From NCBI RefSeq assembly GCF_027579695.1, contig NC_083592.1, positions 32,867,714 to 32,931,713 of the forward strand: a stretch of DNA of 64,000 nucleotides. The letters run 5' to 3'. The DNA is from Neoarius graeffei (Eukaryota > Chordata > Actinopteri > Siluriformes > Ariidae). The notes under the pieces were generated by a model. It saw nothing but the letters and a program-made list of their open reading frames with translations. It was not told where the DNA came from and did no database searches. The number at the start of each line of letters is the position of its first letter. Positions within the stretch are counted from its first letter, which is position 1. The translations under genes were made by a program, and so were the position numbers. This document shows, piece after piece, positions 1 through 20,700 of this stretch.

Positions 1-24
1 ACATGTTTGTGTTTTAAACCGCAG

Positions 25-8384
<8,360 letters not shown>

Positions 8385-8562
8385 CCACCTCCTCACAAAC
8401 ATTCTTCACTCACCTTCCTTCATCACATATGATATTGATCTCTCTTTTTTAATTCTGTGCCTTGTTTTTTGTTCTGCATCTTCTATACTGCTCTCTTTAA
8501 GACTACTAAAACTACTTACTGGAATTGATTTAGTGATCAGCTTGCATAGGATTGTTATATAT

Positions 8563-8568
8563 TTTATT
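8563..8568 (-). promoter_or_regulatory. Candidate COQ2 polyadenylation signal
   Basis: An AATAAA on the minus strand, about 190 bases past the COQ2 stop. If used, the COQ2 transcript would run antisense into the GLDC 3' UTR. A nearer non-canonical site cannot be excluded. Confidence 0.4.
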
Positions 8569-8690
8569 CCTTGTATAAAAAAAAAAATCTTTAAATGGTG
8601 TAAGGATTTTGTGTATGTAGATGCAACTTGTCTCTTAATGTCTACTGGTACATGGATTTTTTTTTTTTTAAGGAAGTATTATAACGGTTT

Positions 8691-8696
8691 AATAAA
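8691..8696 (+). promoter_or_regulatory. Probable GLDC polyadenylation signal
   Basis: An AATAAA hexamer lies 307 bases after the GLDC stop codon. It is the first clean canonical signal on + after the stop, so the GLDC 3' UTR probably covers 8385 to about 8715. The assignment rests on position and motif only. Confidence 0.6.
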
Positions 8697-8756
8697 TGTT
8701 TTAAAATGAATAATGAAATATTCTTATTTACATATAAACAGGTTTTTTTTTTTAAT

Positions 8757-11700
8757 CTAGGAAGGAAAATTGATTGTTTCATACTGACTTTCCATTCTCT
8801 TCCATAAATTGCCAAGAACTATGCCTAAGAATAACAGAAGTCCTAAATTACGATTCGAGGCGAATTTCTTCCAGCAATCCTCAGGCTTGTTGATGTCCAA
8901 AGAATAAATCTGCAAGTTTAGAGGGAAGAGAAAATATTAATCTTTTTAGGACAAATTAATCCTGTTTTTTTTTTTTTTTTTTTAAATTTCGTAAATTTAA
9001 AATAAATCTCGAACCACACCAACCTGTCGTGCTAGATGAAGAGCAACAGCAGACACAGCAACGTAGTACGGGACTGTCTGGTCTGCATTAGCGCCTGCCA
9101 GTATTAACCCAGACAGCATGGCCACAGCGAAGGCACTCAGCCAGGGCTTGGTGTTTTCCAGGAACCTCAGCGCTGTGGACTTCACGCCCAACTTAACATC
9201 ATCCTCTTTGTCCTGTTCAGTAGAGAACGTTCAAGTTCAGAAATCCTGAATTCATTCTGCACAAACCAGATACCATGCTACACAGCTTTATAATACAATA
9301 AACCAGAAAGTACCTGATGGGCATAAATGGTGTCATATATCAGCGTCCACGTCACACCAGAGAAATACAGAGGCAGACACACTGACCAGTCACATGATCC
9401 CAACACGGCTGACCAGCCAAGCAAAGCTCCCCAGTTAAAGGTAAAACCTACCGAGGAAAGTAACTTTTAGGCCTTTGCACTAATATAATTCACATAGTAA
9501 AGGAAAAGTCCACCCTGAAACACATTAAATGATGTTTAGATTGAAATGTTCGTCATGTGATTAGTGGCTGGGGCTGTATTTTAATTCTTCCTGTGAAAAG
9601 TTAGCGGTTGTGTGCTGGACTGACATCACGGGGGGACAGTGTTTGCACACTTAGTGATGTTTCATAAGAGAACCAATATCAGACATTAGGCATAACGATC
9701 AGGTTTAGCTGTTAGCTTCTAATCAAACAGCAAAAGCTTCTTTCCAGTGACGTTCAAGGTCCCTGAGAAATCCAACTCTGAGACAGCAAACGCTGGACTC
9801 AATGTTCCAGAATGTAATGCAGCAAAGACTTGGCTTGGCGAATCAGTGATCTTCAAGATGGCAAGCGTAATGGCATTGACTGTAGTACTAGTGTGCAAGA
9901 CGAAGCTTTAGAAGCTGATTTGTTTGAGGCGGAGTGGACACATTAGGTGGTGAGATAACTGGACACTAAAGTGGAGTAAAGGACTAAAGTGCTGCTGCAT
10001 CGCTCTATTTAAGCAGAACTGAAACAATGGTTAAATCCCGCTAGCGCCAATATCAGCACATGGTCAAATGGCATTGTGCATAATGTCGTGAAAATAGACC
10101 ACAATGTTGAAGTTAAAAAAAAATAAATAACATTAACTCAGATTCTGACACTGAATATTTTCAGGTTGTGTAATAAATATTATAAAGATTAAAATGCAAG
10201 TCACTCAGGGTGGATTTTTCCTTTAACTTGGTATATGCTGAAGTATGAGCTTTGTAGAAGGTACCCAAGACGAGCTGAGGCCAGTATGTTATTCTCTTCA
10301 TTAAAGGATAGGTGACGACTAGCGATAACGAGGCGGCACCGAGGGCTATGCTGAAACAGAGAAAGTGAAACGTTATACAGTGTTTGCGCTGTACTGACAT
10401 CATCGACTGAGTAAATGATGCATGACACTAAAGTAAAACTAAAGTGAAAATGTTACCAGACTGATGCTTTACAAAACACACACAGTACATGAGTAAGCCA
10501 TTAGAGTTGGCTGTTAAGACCAAAAACCCGTCAAATTAAAATAATAGCTAAGTACGATAGAAGATAAGATAAGTGAAGTACCTGTAATAGTTGAGACATA
10601 AGAGGACTCCCAGTGCTAAGCTCAACTGGCCTCCCAGGAAGACCAGTGCTTGGAACTGGGAGATCTGTCCTGCAGCTATGGGGCGCCTGGCCGTCCGGGA
10701 CACCTGAAGAACACAAAGTAGTACAAGATTCAATCTTGCACAGCATCGGATGACTTGCAATCGATATTCATACTCAAGCCATGATTTAATATTATGAAAA
10801 GTGAGCCCCATGTGAAGGAACTACAGAGGTTACACAAGCTTTTCTCTATTCAAAGTAAAAAGTAAAGCTAACAGTGTCCGAAAACACATTGTTGAACCAG
10901 TGACAGAAACAAGAAGGGAATTTTAAAAAAAAATTACAGCAGCTTGAAAGGCCTTGATGCTGCTTCTGTGAAGTAATAAGATGACAATGCTAGGGCATGT
11001 ACCGTACAACCCCAATTCCAAAAAAACTGGCATGCTGTGTAAACTGTAAAGAAAAACAGAATGCAATAATTTGCAAATCATGGAAACCCTATATTTCATT
11101 AAAAATAGTAAAAAGATAACATAGCAAATGTTGAAGCTGAGAAATATTGTTTTTTGAAAAATACATGCTCATTTTGAATTTGATGTCAGCAACACGCTTT
11201 AAAAAAGTTGGGACAGGGGCTTGTTTACCACTGTGTTTCATCACCTCTACTTTTAACAACACTCTGTAAATGTTTGGGAACTGAGGAGACCAATTGCTGT
11301 AGTTTTGAAAGAAAAATGTTGTCCCATTCTTGCCTGATATACAATTTCAGTTACTCAACAGTTCGGGGTCTCCTTTGTTGTATTTTGCACTTCATAATGC
11401 GCCAAATGTTTTAAATGGGAGGCAGGTCTGGACTGCAGGCAGGCCAGTTTAGCACCCTGACTCTTTTACTATAGAGCCATGCAGTTTTAATAAGTGTAGA
11501 AAGCGGTTTGGCATTGTCTTGCTGAAAGAAGGAAGGCCTTCCCTGAAAAAGATTTTGTTTGGATGGCAGCATATTATTCTGAAACATGTCGATATCATTC
11601 AGCATTAATGATGCCTTCCCAGATGTACAAGCTACCCATGTCATGTGCACTAATGCCCCCTCATACCATCACAGATGCTGGCTTTTGAACTGTGTACTGA

Positions 11701-14700
11701 TAACAAGCCGGATGGTCCCTCTCCTCTTTAGCCTGGAGGACGTGGTGTCCATGATTTCTAAATAGAATTTCTACTTTTGATTCATCAGACCTCAGGACAA
11801 TTTTCCACTTCACCTCAGTCCATCGTAAAAGAGCTCGGGTCAAGAGAAGGTGGTGGTGTTTCTGGATATTGTTTATATCTGTTTTTAACTTGCATTTGTG
11901 GTTGCAGTAATAAACTGTTTTCACAGACGATGGTTTCCTCAAGCATTCCTGACCCCATGCAGTGATTTCCAATGCAGACATGTGTCTGCTTTTAATGCAG
12001 TGTCTCCTGAGGGCCTGAAGATCACAGGCATCCAATGTCAGTTTTCAGCCTTGTCTCTTGTCTACACAGATTTCTCCAGATTCTCTGAATCTTTTCATGA
12101 TATTACGTACCGTAGATGATATGATCCCCAAATTCTTTGCAGTTTTACACTGAGGAACATTATTCTTAAATTGTTGCGCTGTTTGCCCATGCAGTTTTTC
12201 ACTGAGTGGTGAACCCTGCCCCGTCTTTACTTCTGAGAGATTCAGCCCCTCTGGGATGCTCTTCCCCAATCATGTTACTGACCTGTTGCCAATTAACCAA
12301 ATTATTATTATTTTTTAATCATTACACAACTTTTTCAGTCTTTTGTTGCCCCGTCCCAACTTTTTTAAAATGTGTCAAAATGAGCATATATTTTTCAAAA
12401 AATAATGAAATTTCTCAGTTTCAACATTTGATATGTTGTCTTTGTACTATTTTCAATGAAATATAGAGTTTCCATGATTTGTAAATCGTCATATTATGTA
12501 TTTATTTATGTTTTACACCGTGTCCCAACTTTTTTGGAATTGGGGTTGTAGTCAGAACAGGTTTAAGACGTAATTAAAGAGAATATTAAGAGTATGAAAC
12601 TATTGGGAAGATTTAAAAAAAAATGCTGACAAGGAAGACGTGAATATAGAAAGAACTGGTTTTGATCTGACATGTAAACTTTATTAAAGACAATTTAAGA
12701 CAATTCATAATTCAATTCTGTTATGATTTCAAATCCCAGAAAGAGATTATAAAAAGATCCTTGATGCAGCTTGACTTTGGGATTCTACAGCCTGCATTTT
12801 GTTGTGAGCACATGCTGCTTTTAATATTCATTATGCTTAATGTCTTCCTGCTTCCGCCACTGTTGACTTAAAAAAAAAATCTGCATCTATCTGAGCAAAT
12901 CTAGGGATGATGTTTGGTGTATTAATCCAGCATCTTTTTCTACAATCACAATAATTTTCCCATCCCAAGTAATACTGCCATAGGCCTTTAACTCCCAGGT
13001 AATGCATCTAATCTCACAACACAATGCAGCTCAGCAGATATATACTAAAACGCAAAGGAAACAAGCATTCCTGATTGAATAATGTTACAGCGAAACCTCA
13101 TGTTACGACCACTTCAAAATTACGACCACCTCAAAATTATGAACAGTTTTTCACGGTCCCGATTGCTTGCTTACATATTTCGTTGGTCGCGGCCTTCAAT
13201 AATGCGACCACCTCAATATTGCGTATTACGACCATTAATTTCGGTCCCACCCGTCGAAAATCAATGTAATTAAACCTCGAAAATACAGGCGCCCCCGTCG
13301 TGTCAAAACACGGGGTACAAGAGCTTTCACGACATCCAGTTTGCGTCATGTCGCAAAATTTTTTTTATGCCATGCCGCAAAATTAAGATCGACTTGTACG
13401 ACAATGAGTAGAAAACATAATGAGTTGTCTTTGAAAGAAAAAATTGATCTGATTAACGAAAGTGCGGGTAAAAGTCAGCGTCAGCTAGCAGAAAAGTTTG
13501 GAATTGGCAAAATGCAGGTAATCTATGCAACGAGGTGTGAAGTGAGCTTTAGTAGATCGATTTAAATAGAAAAAGTTCAAGTTGTTAAAAGTGTCATAAG
13601 GCCACACCAATTTAATTAGTTGGTTCTCGGATTTTTTCAGGAAAAATATGAAGCGAGCAGGCGAAATAAAAATAAAATTAAAAAAAAAAAATGCTCTGAT
13701 GGTAAAATTAGCGGTGGAAATAGACCAAATAATACAGGCAAACCAGTAAACAGAATTTCAACATACCTGTCAAAGATTTTACGCTTCTGTTCGCTGAATA
13801 TCCTAACAATCACAAACACAGGCTTTGTAGGATTCCCCTCCACAGGCATGCTTCTTCCACAAGTCTTTATCGAAAGTGAAAGGGGCGATTTGATTGGTTT
13901 TCGGTGTCACGTGACCTCACATCACGTGACCTTTTCTGTTGGCAGGAGTTTGATTTCGATTTTATTTTTTTTCATTTTGTATTTTTTTCAAGCGGCGATT
14001 CCGAGAACCAACTAATTAAATTGGCGTGGCCTAATTATGAAAGAGTATTCAGAACGAGATTTCAATTTCTTGTTTCAATGACTTGTGTAAGTTTGCTGTA
14101 TGGTTTACATTTAAAAATGGTATGGTTTTAATTATGATTAATTCTATTACAAGTTTATTAAAAGTTTAAATGAAAACTTAAAGTTATATTGTTTTTTACA
14201 TGTTGTATTACATGTACATTTGTACTTGCTAGACACACAAACCACACACATGCTAAATTTAAGCAAAAGTATAGCTTGTTGATTTAATCATTTATCAATG
14301 AAATACAATAAACTAGTTCATAAATTTATTACATGTAATACAACAGTATTAAGAACATCATGCATGCACGTTGCTATGCAACAGCTCAGCAACTGTCAGT
14401 ATATCTTGCCAACTCAACATTAAGACCACCTCAATATTAAGACCACTTCGACCTGGTCCCAATTAGCCTCATAAACTAGACCCAACCGCCTAGCGGCCAA
14501 AAATATTTTTTGCCTAGCGAGTGGGTCTAGCCTCACACCATATAAACAAAAACACCCCGGGCATCAAATCGTGCCCGCCAATCACAACACAAGGTTTTTG
14601 TTTGGATTCTTTGGGCGGGTTTTTGCAGGAGTGACGACAGAGCTGCGCAACGCTGGAGAAAGCACAGCAGGAAAGATGGCTACGGGCTAGTGAACAGCGC

Positions 14701-17700
14701 GCGTTTGACTCTGCTTTGGAATCAGTTTTAGAAGAATTAGACTTGGAGTTTTCATTGAAACATGAGCAGGAAGAGGCTCTCCGCTCATTCCTTTTCAAGA
14801 AGGACGTTTTCCCTGTTTTGCCGACCGGCTATGGCAAAAGTCTGATCTACCAGCTGGCTCCGCTCGTAGCCAAAAGGATGGGGCTAGTTTGTGCAGTACG
14901 AAGAATTAATAAACAGCTTTGAAACATTACTTTTTGATTGTTTCTTATTTTCCCGTTATTTTAAATTGAAGGGAAATTATTTCACCAAACACCACTAAAT
15001 AAAAACTCTCAAAAACAGTTTAAGCAAACCCTTGAAAAACACTTGGAAAAAAATGTGTATGTGGTACAGACTCCAAACTTGTGGTCATTATCTCCAAACT
15101 TCTTAATATCTAGAACCTGTTTATTAATTAATACGCATTTTGAAAAATTATTTATTTCAAGGCCTCCCCCACTGCTTTCTGTCGCTCTGACTACGTCACA
15201 GTCACTGTTGCGCTGATTGGTCAGAGCGTTGGCCTATACGCACAGAGACAGTTTGAAAGACAGCGGTTTGTTCCTCCCACCCCCTTCGGAAATGTCTACG
15301 GATCGAGGCCAGACTAAATATTCACATTTAGTCTGGCTTGCCAGGCTAGGTCCCAATGGTGGTCTTAATATCGAGGTTTCACTGTATTTTTAAACATGGA
15401 AAATTCGACAAGAAATTATTTTGAATGAGAGCCGGAGGTCCAGAGGAGCAGATCGAACAGCCTGTTTCTCAACAAAAATGTGCCTCAGTTTATACTGTGA
15501 CAATGTCCACGCAAACCATAAAAAAAAATCATAATCCTTCAACAAAGAATAGAGCACAATAGTAATGTTATGAATGGAAGCAAAAATACAGAATTACAGT
15601 ATTAGGAATTTAAACCAGAACGTCAAGGACGTAGTAGCTCATCTGGCCTGCCATCAAAACAACCATGACGATCAAACAGAAGTGAAATGTGACGATGTGA
15701 GAGAGGACCAACCTCCACGACAAATTGCTTACAACAGGAAAATCAACAAAAGACTAAATTTTGTTCCCCAAGGAAAGATCGACCCAAAACATCAGTCAGA
15801 ACTGAATTCACATGATAAATGAGAGAGGAAATACAATTCTAGTCAGAAGAAAGTTTAAAGTGCCATTCCACCATTGGATGTATTTTTTTGGCATAAAATA
15901 CAATACATTTTATGACAACATGACTAGACAGAGAAATCTTTTAGCTTCAAAATGATATATCAAACATAATTTTTTGACAACGACAAGTATATTAATTTTG
16001 CGACCAAAGTCACCTACCCTTTTAATTTCCGCGCGGTAGTGAAACGTGATGTCATCAGCAGGTTCCCCTTCTTGTGTACCACGTCACGTGTGACGTGGCA
16101 CAGATTATCAGCAATGGCGGATAGAACGCGATTTCCACTTGTCGATTGCTGTGCCAATATTCACCATCGACCGTCTCTTTTAGGCATCACTTGCTATTTT
16201 CCTTCGCTTCTTTTCCGAAGCTGACAATCGCGTTCCATCCGCCATTGCTGATAATCTGTGCCACGTCACACGTGACGTGGTACACAAGAAGGGGAACCTG
16301 CCGATGACCTCACGTTTCACTACCGCGCGGAAATTAAAAGGGTAGGTGACTTTGGTCGCAAAATTTATATACTTGTTGTTGTCAAAAAATTATGTTTGAT
16401 ATATCATTTTGAAGCTAAAAGATTTCTCTGTCTAGTCATCTCATCTCATCTCATTATCTCTAGCCGCTTTATCCTTCTACAGGGTCGCAGGCAAGCTGGA
16501 GCCTATCCCAGCTGACTGGGTGAAAGGCGGGGTACACCCTGGACAAGTCGCCAGGTCATCACAGGGCTGACACATAGACACAGACAACCATTCACACTCA
16601 CATTCACACCTACGCTCAATTTAGAGTCACCAGTTAACCTAACCTGCATGTCTTTGGACTGTGGGGGGAAACCGGAGCACCCGGAGGAAACCCATGCGGA
16701 CACGGGGAGAACATGCAAACTCCGCACAGAAAGGCCCTCGCCGGCCACGGGGCTCGAACCCGGACCTTCTTGCTGTGAGGCGACAGCGCTAACCACTACA
16801 CCACCGTGCCGCCCCCTGTCTAGTCATGTTGTCATAAAATATATTGTATTTTATGCCAAAGAATACATCCAATGGTGGAATGGCACTTTAAATTGAGCTA
16901 ATGACTAATTTGTTAGCCAAAAATAAACAACACAATGACCAGGTGTTGTGCAGAAGGTCAAGTTCTTTCGAATAAAACAATCAGAACTGAAATCCATTCA
17001 AAACTGAGGGACGAGACACGATTTAACTGAAAATAAACAAAGTTGTAAACAAATTATTTACAACAAGAAAATCAACAAACAAATGACCAAGTTTTGTTCC
17101 TTGAGAGAAGATCGATCCAAAACGTCGATCAGAACTGGAATCGGGTGAGAACTGAGAGAGGAGATACAGTTCTAGTGAGAGGCCTGGAAAATTCGTTCGT
17201 TTGGCCTAATTACTTACTCGTTAGCAAAAAATTTGACAAAACAACGACCAAGTTTTGTGCGGAGTGATGAGTTCTTTCAAACAAAACAATCGGAACGGAA
17301 ATCCGTGGAGAACTGATAGAGGAGGTACGATTTAACTGAATTGTGGATGACGGACGCCACGTCCTGGCAACAGATCATCGGTCTTATGGCTAGATGAGCT
17401 AAATAGAGCATTTCAATCACAGAGTGTACTGTAAAGCCATGCTCGTTTCATTGCTACAGCTCATCTGCGTTGATCAATCCAATTTCATCTTTTATATTTC
17501 AGTAATGGACATAAAACATCTCATCTCATTATCTCTAGCCGCTTTATCCTGTTCTACAGGGTCGCAGGCAAGCTGGAGCCTATCCCAGCTGACTACGGGC
17601 GAAAGGCGGGGTACACCCTGGACAAGTCGCCAGGTCATCACAGGGCCGACACATAGACTAAGACCCCGTCCACATGTAGCCGGGTATCTGCTAAATCGAA

Positions 17701-20700
17701 GATATTTTTTTACGTTTTGGCCTGTCATCCACATGAAAACACATCAAAAACGAATATTTAAAAAAACTCCGGGCAAAGTGAAGATTTTTGAAAACTCTGT
17801 GTATGCCTTTTCGTGTAGACAGAGATAACCGGAGTTTTGCGTTTTAGAACGTCACAATCTGCGCCAAAAAAATAACAACAAATCTGCCCTGACGTCAAAC
17901 GTGCGACCTTTGTTTACTGCAGAAGCCAGATTAAGCATGGACAAAGAGTAATGGATCGGAGTAGTGCCTTGAAAGCGTTAATTATTGTGCAGGTGCTATT
18001 CTGATGTGATTAGGGGGTAGGATTTGGGGAAATAATGCCATCTACAGGTTTGGAATGCTTATGAATGTGATTGAAAACACAGATGTTCGGTTATGTGAGG
18101 AAGGGATTTTTTTTGAAGACGAGGTGGTGTGGATAAAACATTTTTATAAACAGAGGGGGGGGAAATGTTCGGTTTTAAAAATACCTGGCTATGTGTGTAC
18201 ATGGCCACAGACAACCATTCACACTCACATCTACGGTCAATTTAGAGTCACCAGTTAACCTAACCTGCATGTCTTTGGACTGTGGGGGAAACCGGAGCAC
18301 CCGGAGGAAACCCACGCGGACACGGGGAGAACATGCAAACTCCACACAGAAAGGCCCTCGCCGGCCCCGGGGCTCGAACCCGGACCTTCTTGCTGTGAGG
18401 CGACAGCGCTAACCACTACACCACCGTGCCGCCGGACATAAAACATTCTACAGTAAACTCCAGAATGAGAAGAATCAGTGCTGCTATGTTGGCATGTGGA
18501 TTTGTTAAAAGTACGAACTACAGGGGTGCCATTAATTGTGACGTGTTCTTTTTTTAATTAAAAAGGATACATTTTCTTATAATAAATGCACTTCAATTAA
18601 AGGTTAGATTTCTCTCATATTTTCAGTGAGAGATAAAACTAACTGACCACAAAGACAACTTATTAAACAAACATTTTACAAGGGTGCCAATAGTTCCAGA
18701 GCTTACTATATATAGTGCATATTTTATTTATGGGAACACTGAACATATTTCCTTCCATATACCGCATATATTTATGTCCTTCATGTACATTTGATTTGCT
18801 TATTTATAAGCAAATTTTTATAGTCGACTTGTACAGTAAAGGTATTCTGTTCTTTTTATTTTTTCTGATCTGCACCATGTCGATACACTCCCCGGTTGGG
18901 GGAGTCGCACATTAATATTTCGTTGGACGGCCTTTTGCTTTGCCTAAGACACACAATGGCTGCAGCATTGTTTCAACAATCGGATGCAACATCACAACAT
19001 TTATTTTCATCCAAAGTTGCAGTAATTTTTCACGGAGATCTTGTATTGACGTCAGGAGAGTCAAATCCCTCTGTACAGTCTTCTCCAGCACATCCCAAAG
19101 ACTTTCAGCGGGGTTAAGGTTAGGAGTCCGTGGTGGCCGATTCACGTGTGAAAATGATTCCTCATGCTCCCTGAGCCACTCTTTTACAACCTGAGCCCTA
19201 ATTTGATGCCCATGCCATCAGAGAAGAAAAAAAAAATCCACTGATGTGATAACCTGGTCATTCAGTACACTCAGCTGACTTCATTTTATTGCCACATAAT
19301 ATTGCTGAGCCTCGACCTGACCAACTGAAGCAACCCCAGATCATAACACTGCCTCCAGAGGCTTGCCCAATGGCCGCTATGCATGATCTCTTCATGTACT
19401 TCCATTCTTACCCTGACACGCCCATCACTCAGGAACAGGGTAAATCTGGACTCGTCAGACCACATGACCTTTTTCTGTTGCTCCAGATTCTAATCTTTAT
19501 GCTCCCTAGCAAACTGAAGCCTTCTCTTCTGAGTATCCTCACTAACAAGTGGTTTTCTTATGGCCACACAGCTGTTTAGTCCCAATCCTGCGAGTTCTTG
19601 TCACATTGTGCATGCGTAAATGCTCTTACTTTCATTATTAAACAATCATGAGTTCTACTGTCAATTTTTTTTTTTTTTTACTATTTGACTTCAAGTGTGG
19701 GCGGCACGGTGGTGTAGTGGTTAGCGCTGTCGCCTCACAGCAAGAAGGTCCGGGTTCGAGCCCCGTGGCCGGCGAGGGTCTTTCTGTGTGGAGTTTGCAT
19801 GTTCTGCCCGTGTCCGCGTGGGTTTCCTCCGGGTGCTCCGGTTTCCCCCACAGTCCAAAGACATGCAGGTTAGGTTAACTGGTGACTCTAAATTGAGCGT
19901 AGGTGTGAATGTGAGTGTGAATGGTTGTCTGTGTCTATGTGTCAGCCCTGTGATGACCTGGCGACTTGTCCAGGGTGTACCCCGCCTTTCGCCCGTAGTC
20001 AGCTGGGATAGGCTCCAGCTTGCCTGCGACCCTGTAGAACAGGATAAAGCGGCTACAGATAATGAGATGAGATCTGTTTAAAACATGCAACTAGGCTGAA
20101 TTAAACATTCCAGTTGCACATGCAAGGAATACCTTCTTGTCAAAGTCTCTGTCCCACATGTCGTTAATGGTGCAGCCCGCTCCTCTCATCAGCATAGCTC
20201 CAGCCCCAAACAGTGCAAGCATGTGTAGGTCAGGCAGACAGCCCGGGTCTGCTGCCAGCCCGATGCTCCATGTACACGGCAGATACAACAGCCACGTCCC
20301 TGCCAACACAAATCCCAAAAAACAGTCACTGACACATGGATAATATTGCCAAGGTGATATGACGTGATGTCCTGTGATGTATCTGGACTGTCTTGACATC
20401 AGCATAATCAAACAAGTATGTGCTTGACAGAAGCTCACCAATCGGTTTGTCCAATCTCATTAAGCGGAGGTACGGCTGAACAGACACTGGAGCTGCACTT
20501 ACTATTCCTGCAGGACTCAGGCTGAAAGATCTCATGTTGTTAAGACCATAGTAAGGAATATCTGACAAACCCCTTCTCTGTTTCTGAAAGTCTGTCTTGA
20601 TAAAACAGGATCCTGATGCAAGCGAAACTGTACTGCAAGCTCTCTTGTCCTTCTGGATAATTGTAAAGCAGGTGAGACAAGTCTGTGCTGGAAGTCTCCG

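Larger units (their letters stand above)
13088..15384. mobile_element. pogo/Tigger-like DNA transposon relic
   Basis: TA-flanked element with inverted ends: CAGCGAAACCTC at the left and GAGGTTTCACTG at the right, then inner motifs ACGACCAC / AAGACCAC. It carries the N-terminal coding part of a CENP-B-type transposase and is interrupted by another element at 14464-15348. The DDE catalytic part is absent. Confidence 0.75.
15730..17345. repeat. Degenerate tandem duplication in COQ2 intron 2
   Basis: Blocks around 15725-15850 and 17060-17185 share the order AACA(G/A)GAAAATCAACAAA, TTTTGTTCC, AAGATCGA, CCAAAAC, TCAGAACTG, GAGAGGA. A related pair at 16935-17027 and 17247-17340 shares GACCA(A/G)GT, TTGTGC, AGTTCTTTC, AAACAATC, CACGATTTAACTGA-type ends. 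The blocks are diverged and interrupted by a foldback and SINE. No coding potential is trusted here. Confidence 0.5.

Noticed and set aside
15180..15310. Separate gene in the element at 14.5-15.3 kb
   Set aside because: Only the helicase-like fragment shows protein similarity; the remainder has no consistent frame.
19697..19770. tRNA genes at the SINE heads
   Set aside because: A and B boxes are present but the rest does not fold as a tRNA and the sequence continues into the SINE body in every copy.
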